From NCBI RefSeq assembly GCF_003026365.1, contig NZ_PYOM01000006.1:1-64000 (forward strand): a DNA stretch of 64,000 nt. The letters are read 5' to 3'. The translations under genes were made by a program, and so were the position numbers. Source of the stretch: Photobacterium angustum (GTDB lineage Bacteria; Pseudomonadota; Gammaproteobacteria; Enterobacterales; Vibrionaceae). Shown one piece after another: positions 57,635 through 64,000 of this stretch; the first letter of the stretch is position 1; every line of letters begins with the position of its first letter. The notes beneath the pieces are model-generated. The model saw only the letters and a program-made list of their open reading frames with translations, searched no databases and had not been told where the DNA came from.

Positions 57635-57992
57635 CTGAAACATTAAATGATATAATTTTCAATTAGTTATGATTTCACTTCTGTTTTTAACAAGAAATAT
57701 TTCTTATTAAAAACGGAACTAAATCGATAAAATCACCACTTTTCATTATAACTGTTGATATACACAGTAAATAAAACTACTCCCAAATCACATTAACACG
57801 ATATGAATGAGTATTTGATCTAACACGTTTTGGGGCATAAATGAGTTTACCAATACCACTTCAACTAAACCTCAACCTATGAGTAAGATGCGAACCCTAC
57901 AAGAACTAAGTTTTGGTTTCGTTTAGCTACACAACCGTAGATATCAATCACCATAACTAACGTTACACTTTTAGGGATTCATAACATTTATT
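57635..57992. other. Gene-free right edge of the cassette region, with an attC half-site
   Basis: About 360 AT-rich bases. ATCTAACACGTTTTGGGGC at 57818-57836, continuing ATAAATGAG, matches the left arm of site P; no matching right arm is found, so it is a half-site or decayed attC. Confidence 0.45.
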
Positions 57993-58142
57993 ATGTTGTT
58001 TTTTGCAGATCAAACGGTCATTAATATTTGTCTAAAGCAAGATGAGCTACATTTTTCATCAGAACAAGCTTATTACCTCGTAGAAGCTGATTTTGAGCGT
58101 GTTCAAACTGAGATTCAGGCGTATTTGAATAGTGAGTTATAG
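57993..58142 (+). CDS. Possible 49-residue small protein
   Basis: ATG to TAG, 49 codons, with protein-like composition (MLFFADQTVINICLKQDEL... ending IQAYLNSEL) and a helical acidic C-terminal half. The only ribosome-site candidate, AGGGA, is 15 bases upstream, too far to be convincing. It may be a real small gene or the tail of a gene cut off by the accessory region. No family recognised. Confidence 0.35.
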   Translation: MLFFADQTVINICLKQDELHFSSEQAYYLVEADFERVQTEIQAYLNSEL

Positions 58143-58267
58143 AAAATAGCGATGAGTTTTTGTATGCGTTTTAAACAGTAAATTGCACTAATTCTTATGA
58201 GCTGAGGTGTAATTCTTCGCGCTATCGTTTGAATGTGTAAAAGTTACGCATACGGTTTATGAGGCAC

Positions 58268-58296
58268 TTTACAATTTAAAGTGTGATCGCTATCAT
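58268..58296 (+). promoter_or_regulatory. Promoter of the tRNA operon
   Basis: TTTACA (58268-58273) and TATCAT (58291-58296) are separated by exactly 17 bp, 13 bases before the first tRNA. Confidence 0.7.
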
Positions 58297-58309
58297 ACGC
58301 CGCACTTAC

Positions 58310-58400
58310 GGAGAGATGGCTGAGTGGTTGAAAGCACCGGTCTTGAAAACCGGCATACGTTTATAGCGTATCTAGGGTTCAAATCCCTATCTCTCCGCCA
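58310..58400 (+). tRNA. tRNA-Ser(UGA)
   Basis: 91 nt with acceptor pair GGAGAGA/TCTCTCC, anticodon stem CCGGT/ACCGG and loop CTTGAAA giving anticodon TGA, a long variable arm as expected for tRNA-Ser, and an encoded CCA. Confidence 0.97.
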
Positions 58401-58445
58401 TATTTCATTGTTTAGCTGGATAGCTTGGCAATAACGAATTAATGT

Positions 58446-58521
<76 letters not shown>

Positions 58522-58528
58522 TTATTTC

Positions 58529-58613
58529 GGTGGGGTTCCCGAGTGGCCAAAGGGAGCAGATTGTAAATCTGCCGGCACTGCCTTCGAAGGTTCGAATCCT
58601 TCCCCCACCACCA
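58529..58613 (+). tRNA. tRNA-Tyr(GUA)
   Basis: 85 nt with acceptor pair GGTGGGG/CCCCACC, anticodon stem GCAGA/TCTGC with loop TTGTAAA (anticodon GTA), a long variable arm and encoded CCA. Confidence 0.97.
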
Positions 58614-58620
58614 TTACAAT

Positions 58621-58696
58621 TCCTCCTTAGTTCAGTCGGTAGAACGGCGGACTGTTAATCCGTATGTCGCTGGTTCAAGTCCAGCAGGAGGAGCCA
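58621..58696 (+). tRNA. tRNA-Asn(GUU)
   Basis: 76 nt with acceptor pair TCCTCCT/AGGAGGA, anticodon stem GCGGA/TCCGT with loop CTGTTAA (anticodon GTT), and encoded CCA. Last gene of the tRNA operon. Confidence 0.97.
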
Positions 58697-58701
58697 AATA
58701 G

Positions 58702-58733
58702 AAAAGCCCGCAATTGATTGCGGGCTTTTTTTA
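58702..58733 (+). terminator. Rho-independent terminator of the tRNA operon
   Basis: AAAAGCCCGCAAT pairs with ATTGCGGGCTTTT (13 bp, 2-nt apparent loop that opens to 6 nt), followed by TTTT. Confidence 0.93.
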
Positions 58734-59328
58734 TATCTGCAATTTCAAACAAATCTATAAAAAAGATTATGTCATCACTCCAATTCCTGGGAGCAATTTT
58801 TGCTGGGGGAATTGTACGGTTGGTTCTTCCTGAACAAATCCTTTCAACAACCTACTGAAGCTGTGCCATCCATAGATATGTTGCTACCATCCCTATATCA
58901 GTCTGCTGAGGTTGTCCCCTCCGTGGGGAATTCCGTTGTCTTCAACCGTGTAAATATAATATCAACTGCGAGTGATATTACAGCAGATTGGAAGCAAAAT
59001 TTTGAGTGTGCACAATATCTTTATCACGGCTTTATATGCAATGAGTTGTTTCTGTCTGATTTTTATTTTGTTCAACATGTATAAATATAAAAATGTGATT
59101 TAAATTATATAGTTACATTTATGTTGCAATCTATTCTATCGGTAGTCAGTTGTGTTTTAAATGATGGGTTTTAAGCATTATTGTTGATAATGTGAGCGCA
59201 GACAGCTCAAAGGTTGAGGAATTGTTTATTTTTGTTGCTGCTTTGTTTTTGCTATTTCATTTATATTAAATATGATTCATTCATGAATGTGTTGTTTTAA
59301 TTAAAAATAGTATTAATAGAGAGGTTGT
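58734..59328. other. Gene-free region between tRNA operon and the MarC-family gene
   Basis: About 595 bases. A 94-codon frame (58800-59084) has no ribosome site and no recognisable sequence and is not called. The rest is AT-rich, with the marC-like ribosome site AGAGAGG just before 59329. Confidence 0.45.
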
Positions 59329-59967
59329 ATGCACGACTTAATAACAGTCGCTATTACTGTGTTCATGGGTTTTTTCGCGATGATGAATCCCTTTGCGAAT
59401 ACGGCAGTATTTGTGGGAATGACAGGTGGAATGCCAGCAAAACAAACAAGAGCGATTGCATTTAAGGCTCTGGTTACGGCTTTTTGTATCATCACAACGT
59501 TCTGTTTTTTAGGTAAAGGGATCTTTAGTGTATTTGGTATTACACTACCTGCGTTACGATTAGCGGGGGGGATTTTAGTCTTTCTTGTTGGTTATCATAT
59601 GCTACAAGGTAATACATCAAGCATGCATGCTGCAAAGGAAGAAGAAACATCCGATAGTGGTGCTGACATTGCGATTTCTCCATTGGCTCTACCGTTACTT
59701 GCAGGCCCTGGCACGATTGCAACGGCGATGAACTACTCTGCAGCTGGCGGGATGTTTCATATTCTTGTGACGGTTTCTGCCTTTGCTTTACTGTGTGTGA
59801 TCACGTTCTTTTGCTTTATTTATGGCCCTAAACTGATAGAAAAAATTGGTCAAAGTGGGATCAGTATTATTACGCGCTTAATGGGCTTAATTTTAACCGT
59901 GATTGGTATGCAGATGGGGATCCAAGGGGTTCATGATGCAATCGTGTTATTCTCTGATGCTAAGTAA
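59329..59967 (+). CDS. MarC-family inner-membrane protein
   Basis: 212 residues with six hydrophobic segments. The family's two repeated segments are visible: FFAMMNPFANTAVFVGMTGG near the N-terminus (Asn-Pro in helix 1) and SPLALPLLAGPGTIATAMNY near 120 (the SPLAxPLLAGPG motif). Related to YhgN and MarC; a transport role is suspected for the family but no substrate is established. AGAGAGG lies 3-9 bases before the ATG. Monocistronic, ended by a hairpin. Confidence 0.88.
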   Translation: MHDLITVAITVFMGFFAMMNPFANTAVFVGMTGGMPAKQTRAIAFKALVTAFCIITTFCFLGKGIFSVFGITLPALRLAGGILVFLVGYHMLQGNTSSMHAAKEEETSDSGADIAISPLALPLLAGPGTIATAMNYSAAGGMFHILVTVSAFALLCVITFFCFIYGPKLIEKIGQSGISIITRLMGLILTVIGMQMGIQGVHDAIVLFSDAK

Positions 59968-60010
59968 GATTCAGCTATATTTATAAACGAATGTGATGAT
60001 TTATGAGATT

Positions 60011-60050
60011 AAGTCCATACACATATTTTATATGTATGGACTTAGTTTTA
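60011..60050 (+). terminator. Rho-independent terminator after the MarC-family gene
   Basis: AAGTCCATACA pairs with TGTATGGACTT (11 bp), followed by AGTTTTATT. Confidence 0.75.
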
Positions 60051-60126
60051 TTAGACGAGGTATTGACCTTCCCTCTACTGGAACCTTTATGCTCATTACT
60101 CTTATTATTTAATGAATAGACACTGT

Positions 60127-60237
60127 ATGAGCTGTTGTAACAAAGCCCCTAAAGGTGGTGCGTCCTTAGGTTTATTACTGAAATTTATTGGTGTTATTTT
60201 TTTATTGCTGCTGGTGGTTGCGTTTTTCAGTAATTAG
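60127..60237 (+). CDS. Putative 36-residue single-span membrane protein
   Basis: ATG to TAG. The product begins MSCCNKAPKGG and then has one hydrophobic span (about 13-34, LGLLLKFIGVIFLLLLVVAF). A Cys-Cys head with a basic residue before a membrane span is protein-like and unlikely to arise by chance. The ribosome site is weak (GAATAGA). No family name known to me. Convergent with the L,D-transpeptidase-like gene, 14 bases away. Confidence 0.5.
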   Translation: MSCCNKAPKGGASLGLLLKFIGVIFLLLLVVAFFSN

Positions 60238-60251
60238 TACGATAGCGTCGT

Positions 60252-60896
60252 TTATTTATTATCCCTGTTATTATGGGCGTGAGCATAAATAGAGCCCCCT
60301 TCTTTAAGTAGGTCTACGATTTCTGGCGTGATCTCTCGTGATATCGCCGGACATCCCCAACTTCGGCCTAGCATCCCAATAGCATGAATAACATTTGGCT
60401 CAGCGTAGCTTGCGCCGTGTAATACAATCGCTCGTTTTCGCGCATTTGAATTACTAGGGCTCATTCCATCTAATCGTAAAGAAATACCGTATTTACCATA
60501 ATAAGCTTCACCAACACGGTAAGTACCTAAGCTGGTTTGCCTGCTGTTCACCGTGTTGGAAAATTGGGTTGCATACAGTTTGCCGCTGTTTATACCATGA
60601 GTGACAAAAGTTCGATGGAGTAGGGCTTTTTTCTCGATATCTATGATTAAAAATCTTTTAGAGTCAGAAGGCTGAGAGTAATCAATGATCGACATTATAG
60701 GTTTGTTGGCAACACGTAAATGCTCACGATAAGCATTGAGAAATATATCAAACTCAACGTAATTTTGGAGCTGAGCATGGTCGTAAACCTTCCAAGCGTG
60801 TGTTGCTCTCATTGCGTTAGCGTAATGACTGCTAAAAAGTAAAGATGCGATAATGAGATATTTGAGTTTTAGACGAAAAAAAAGTGAAAACATCAT
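60252..60896 (-). CDS. Murein L,D-transpeptidase catalytic domain protein, copy 1
   Basis: 214 residues; a GGAGGGGG site lies just upstream of two adjacent ATG codons (60896 and 60893), and the second has better spacing. A signal peptide (about 1-28) is followed by a YkuD_2-type L,D-transpeptidase catalytic domain: IIDYSQPSDSKRFLIID, THGINSGKLYATQFSN, LHGASYAEP with the catalytic His, and GRSWGCPAIS with the nucleophilic Cys near residue 182. Periplasmic peptidoglycan crosslinking or editing is expected. It lacks a LysM or peptidoglycan-binding module. A paralogue lies directly upstream. Confidence 0.85.
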   Translation of the reverse strand: MMFSLFFRLKLKYLIIASLLFSSHYANAMRATHAWKVYDHAQLQNYVEFDIFLNAYREHLRVANKPIMSIIDYSQPSDSKRFLIIDIEKKALLHRTFVTHGINSGKLYATQFSNTVNSRQTSLGTYRVGEAYYGKYGISLRLDGMSPSNSNARKRAIVLHGASYAEPNVIHAIGMLGRSWGCPAISREITPEIVDLLKEGGSIYAHAHNNRDNK

Positions 60897-61062
60897 AACC
60901 CCCTCCCATATTGAACGTGCTTATTGGCTCTGTGATGGTATATAGAAGAGATGTATGAATATTCTGTGCCAATTATATAAAAGACAAGGCATTGTTTGCG
61001 CTATTCAGCGTGGGCTTGGTTGCAGTATACGATGGTTGAAAATAAGAGATGTCTTAGAAGTG

Positions 61063-61094
61063 AAAAAAGAAAACTCGCGCTAAAACGAGTTTTC
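61063..61094 (-). terminator. Terminator of the second L,D-transpeptidase-like gene
   Basis: GAAAACTCG/CGAGTTTTC (9 bp, 8-nt loop); on the minus strand it is followed by TTTTTTC. It lies 31 bases beyond the stop of the gene ending at 61125, so the two paralogues are separate transcription units. Confidence 0.8.
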
Positions 61095-61124
61095 TAAATG
61101 GCATTTTGCAAACAATAAAGCGAA

Positions 61125-61739
61125 TTATGATCGCGCATGAGCGTAGATTGAACCGCCTTCTTTTAACAAGTTGACGACTTTTTTGGTTAACTTCATTGGA
61201 ATGGCTGGGCACCCCCAGCTACGTCCAAGCATGCCTAATTTCTTTATGGTACTCGGCTCTGCGTATTTTGCCCCATGCAGCACAATAGCGCGTTTTCTTG
61301 CATTAGAATTTGATGGACTCATCCCATCAAGACGTAAAGAAAGTCCATATTTACCATGATACGCCTCAGCAACCCGATAAGTGCCTAAGCTGGTTTGTTT
61401 ACTATCAACAATATTAGAAAATTGCGTAGCGTAGAGATTACCGCTATTGATGCCGTGTGAAACAAAAGTATGGTAGAGCAGTTTTTTCTTATCGGTATCA
61501 ATAATAAAAAAACGGCGATTATTTGAGGGCTTGCTGTAATCAATAATCGACATGATCGGTTTATCTGCAACACGAACATGTTCTTTATAAGCAGTCATAA
61601 ATATATTGAAGTCTAAGTGCTTCTTAAGTTTTGTTTCTTTATAAATGGCCTTGGCTTGCTGTTGTAATGAGGTCTTTGCATATCCGCTAGAACTAAAACT
61701 TAACAGTAAAATTATAAAAACACTCGTCCATACCTTCAT
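61125..61739 (-). CDS. Murein L,D-transpeptidase catalytic domain protein, copy 2
   Basis: 204 residues from the ATG at 61739, which has AGGAAG 6 bases upstream; the frame opens earlier at a TTG. Signal peptide about 1-22. The catalytic domain is nearly the same as in copy 1: THGINSGNLYATQFSN, LRLDGMSPSNSNARKRAIVL, LHGAKYAEP (His) and GRSWGCPAIP (Cys near 176). The two genes share most of their residues after the signal peptide, pointing to tandem duplication; copy 1 has an 8-residue C-terminal extension. Confidence 0.85.
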   Translation of the reverse strand: MKVWTSVFIILLLSFSSSGYAKTSLQQQAKAIYKETKLKKHLDFNIFMTAYKEHVRVADKPIMSIIDYSKPSNNRRFFIIDTDKKKLLYHTFVSHGINSGNLYATQFSNIVDSKQTSLGTYRVAEAYHGKYGLSLRLDGMSPSNSNARKRAIVLHGAKYAEPSTIKKLGMLGRSWGCPAIPMKLTKKVVNLLKEGGSIYAHARS

Positions 61740-62032
61740 CGTTGCTTCCTGCAAAAATTTAAAGTGCGGGCAATAGTTTGGTATTTGATTAGATTTTAAA
61801 TAAAGCTGTGACTATTGATTTTTGGCTCAATAAGGCAAAAAAATACTTTTGTTACTAATTTTTGATACAAAAATGAATCATTTTTGATGATGAAATGGCT
61901 AAGTTGTTTAAATTCTGACTTATTGGTGATGTAAATATGACGTTATCAGTGAATCATCGGGTTTTATTATTAGCGTGTATGGCATGCTGAACAGTAAACG
62001 ATGATGTGTAAATCGATAAGAGGAATAGTTCA
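61740..62032. other. Divergent region between the L,D-transpeptidase-like gene and fabV
   Basis: 293 AT-rich bases; no clear operator or RNA gene. TTGTTACTAATTTTTGAT and its surroundings near 61850 are low-complexity. Confidence 0.4.
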
Positions 62033-63262
62033 ATGGTGATTCAACCAGAAATTCAAGGCGTTGTGGCACGAACAGCGCACCCTTATGGTTGCCAGCAAGC
62101 AGTTCAACAGCAAATTGATTATGTACAGTCTGTTGCGCCGATCACTCAAGGTCCTCTTCGAGTATTAATTTTAGGTGCGTCATCTGGATTTGGGTTGGCG
62201 TCACGTATTGCGTTAACCTTTGGTGGTGCACAAGCGGAAACCTTGGGTGTCTCTTATGAGCGAGGTCCAAGTGATAAGGGAATAGGCTCTGCGGGTTGGT
62301 ATAACAATATTTTCTTTAAACAAGCGGCTGAGCAACAAGGCTATATTGCTAAAAATATTGTGGGTGATGCATTTTCAGATGAAGTACGTCAGCACGTAGC
62401 GCAAACAATACGTGATGAGTTTGGCGGGCATGTTGATTTAGTGATTTATAGCCTAGCAACCGGTATTCGTCCCGATCCTGAAACGGGTGAGGTGTGGCGT
62501 TCATGTTTAAAAACAGTGGGTGAAAACTTTTCTGGCTATAGTGTTGATTTAGAAAACGATGAATTAGTCCCAGCAGAATTAACAGCGGCCAATGACGAGG
62601 AAATTTTCGCTACAACAAAAGTGATGGGCGGTGAAGATTGGCAACAATGGATAAACTTTCTGTTATCTGAAAATCTGTTAGCCCCAAAAGCTAAAACCTT
62701 GGCTTACTCATATATTGGTCCTGAGTCGACATATCCTATTTATCATCACGGGACGCTTGGTATTGCCAAGCAGCATTTACATCAAACCGCGATCGCAATT
62801 AATCAACAATTAGCTCAGATGATCAATGGTCAAGCTAACGTAGTGGTTTGCAAAGCTTTGGTAACAAAAGCCAGTGTCTTTATACCGACATTTTCGCCCT
62901 ATATATTGGCGTTATTTAAAGTGATGAAGCAAATGGGAAATCACGAAGGGTGTATTGAACAAATGCAGCGCCTTTTTGTACAAAAAATTTATTCAGCGGC
63001 TGGTACTGAAAAGAAACAGAGTAATAATTCAGACGAACAATCAGATCTGGCTCTGATCAGAATGGATGATTGGGAACTAAAACCTGAAGTACAGTTACAA
63101 GTAAATAAATTAATGGCAGAAATGAATGCTGACAACTTTAGACAGGTTGGCGACTATGCTGGATACAAGTCAGCTTTTTTAGCCCTTAATGGCTTTGGTT
63201 TATCATCTGTGGATTATACTCAGCCTGTTGATATTGAAGAGTTATCAAAATTAGCGCCCTAA
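62033..63262 (+). CDS. fabV: NADH-dependent trans-2-enoyl-ACP reductase FabV
   Basis: Last step of each fatty-acid elongation cycle, in the cytoplasm. 409 residues, closely matching Vibrio FabV: LILGASSGFGLASRIAL (NADH-binding loop), GTAGWYNN-like GSAGWYNNIFF, ALVTKASVFIPTFSPYILAL, and the catalytic Tyr-x8-Lys pair in YHHGTLGIAK near residues 235-244. The ATG follows AGAGGAA. Compared with V. cholerae FabV it has a short Ser/Asn-rich insertion near residue 335 (KKQSNNSDEQSD). FabV enzymes are known to be insensitive to triclosan. Confidence 0.96.
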   Translation: MVIQPEIQGVVARTAHPYGCQQAVQQQIDYVQSVAPITQGPLRVLILGASSGFGLASRIALTFGGAQAETLGVSYERGPSDKGIGSAGWYNNIFFKQAAEQQGYIAKNIVGDAFSDEVRQHVAQTIRDEFGGHVDLVIYSLATGIRPDPETGEVWRSCLKTVGENFSGYSVDLENDELVPAELTAANDEEIFATTKVMGGEDWQQWINFLLSENLLAPKAKTLAYSYIGPESTYPIYHHGTLGIAKQHLHQTAIAINQQLAQMINGQANVVVCKALVTKASVFIPTFSPYILALFKVMKQMGNHEGCIEQMQRLFVQKIYSAAGTEKKQSNNSDEQSDLALIRMDDWELKPEVQLQVNKLMAEMNADNFRQVGDYAGYKSAFLALNGFGLSSVDYTQPVDIEELSKLAP

Positions 63263-63304
63263 TTATTGTAGGGTAACGGTTAATGCCTATATTCAAGGAT
63301 TAAT

Positions 63305-64000
63305 ATGCGCCAATTAACGACTTTATTAGATCAATGGCTTAATAGCTTTAATAAAGTGATGGATGAAACTATTACCAGTGGCATTCCATTGACCGTACCA
63401 ACGGTGAGAGAAGGTCTCGCTGCTATTACTCGTGAGCTAGTCACCGAGATTCCCGATATTGCGTTAATTGAAAACCTAACGATTAAAGATAAAGTGCCTA
63501 TTCGCATTTATCACCCTCAACCAGAGACGGCACTCCCCGTATTAGTTTTTTTTCATGGTGGTGGGCATATGTCGGGTAGTGTTGAGGTTTACGATCCTAT
63601 TTGTCGGAAACTAGCACAACATAGTCAGTTTATTGTTGTATCGGTTGAATATCCTCTGGCTCCAGAACATCCTTATCCTGCCGCGATTGATGATGGCTAT
63701 TTGGTTCTACAATCGCTATTTCAAACTTTGATCCGCGCTGAATTAAATTTTATACCACAGCTTTCTATTGCTGGAGATTCTGCCGGTGGTGCTATTTGTG
63801 CCTCGTTAGCACGAATGGCACAATTTGATGATGATGTTGAAATTGCAAAACAGATTCTGATTTATCCAAGCCTTGATTACACTTTAAGCTTTCCATCTGT
63901 TAATCAAAACGGTATGGGATATTTGTTACAACAGTCTCGTATTGAATGGTATTTCTCAAATTATTTTCAACATAATGAAGATAGACGTAAGGCATCACCC
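63305..64000 (+). CDS. Alpha/beta hydrolase fold-3 esterase (3' end outside the window)
   Basis: Open from the ATG at 63305 to the window end (232 codons), so it is partial. The hormone-sensitive-lipase-like layout is clear: VFFHGGGHMSGS (oxyanion-hole HGGG), VSVEYPLAPEHPYPAAIDD and the nucleophile motif IAGDSAGGAICAS. The catalytic Asp and His must lie beyond the window. Predicted cytoplasmic esterase of short acyl esters. It starts 42 bases after fabV with no terminator between them and may be co-transcribed. Confidence 0.88.
   Translation, partial: MRQLTTLLDQWLNSFNKVMDETITSGIPLTVPTVREGLAAITRELVTEIPDIALIENLTIKDKVPIRIYHPQPETALPVLVFFHGGGHMSGSVEVYDPICRKLAQHSQFIVVSVEYPLAPEHPYPAAIDDGYLVLQSLFQTLIRAELNFIPQLSIAGDSAGGAICASLARMAQFDDDVEIAKQILIYPSLDYTLSFPSVNQNGMGYLLQQSRIEWYFSNYFQHNEDRRKASP

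Noticed and set aside
58800..59084. 94-codon frame after the tRNA operon
   Set aside because: No ribosome site or family resemblance; composition looks like translated non-coding DNA.
63270..63284. GGTAACGGTTAA after fabV, also found in repeat copy 2
   Set aside because: Only 12 shared bases without the hairpin; most likely chance.

Overview
The window looks like a chromosomal segment of a chitin-degrading, marine member of the Vibrionaceae, most likely Photobacterium. The AT-rich base composition, three secreted chitinases, a FabV-type enoyl reductase, integron attC sites of Vibrio style and an orthodox gamma-proteobacterial glpTQ, argP/argO and rbsDACBKR content all fit. No rRNA gene or species marker is present, so the genus is an inference.

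Layout. 1-5.1 kb: a GH18 chitinase and a GH19 chitinase on the plus strand, then a 27-codon ORF with its own promoter-like and terminator signals. 5.2-8 kb: a C-terminal remnant of a beta-propeller phytase and a large Ig-like lipoprotein. 8.4-11 kb: a metal ABC transporter operon behind a Zur-type operator. 11.5-13.7 kb: a second GH18 chitinase. 13.7-17.75 kb: two modules (a RelA/SpoT-type nucleotide synthetase; an old-yellow-enzyme gene divergent from a LysR regulator) bounded by three copies of one terminator-containing repeat. 18.7-23.5 kb: glpTQ, argP/argO and a YbaK-type deacylase. 23.7-30.1 kb: the complete ribose operon with two RbsR operators. 30.1-36.7 kb: DcuC, an amino-acid permease, an LplT/acyltransferase fusion and an orphan MinE-like protein. 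37-46.5 kb: an HD-GYP sensor protein, an MFS transporter, Kup and a KdpD/KdpE-like pair.

46.9-57.9 kb is the accessory region. It starts beside a doubly broken tatA-like gene. A four-gene recombinase operon follows on the minus strand, with a textbook LexA box over its promoter. Divergent from it is a TrlF-like PHP/ATPase gene, a candidate defence protein. Next is a cluster of attC sites in both orientations carrying three small cassette genes and a duplicated 175-bp leader, with no integron integrase in view. A Ser-Thr-Tyr-Asn tRNA operon marks the return to ordinary chromosome.

59.3-64 kb: a MarC-family protein, two tandem L,D-transpeptidase-like genes, fabV and an alpha/beta hydrolase cut by the window end.

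Several systems are self-contained. The chitinases supply extracellular chitin hydrolysis. glpTQ takes up and hydrolyses glycerophosphodiesters. rbs imports and phosphorylates ribose under RbsR. kup next to a KdpDE-like pair suggests local control of potassium uptake. The strongest candidate for an undescribed system is the SOS-linked recombinase operon together with the TrlF gene and the inverted attC array. All family names come from reading motifs by eye; no database search was run.
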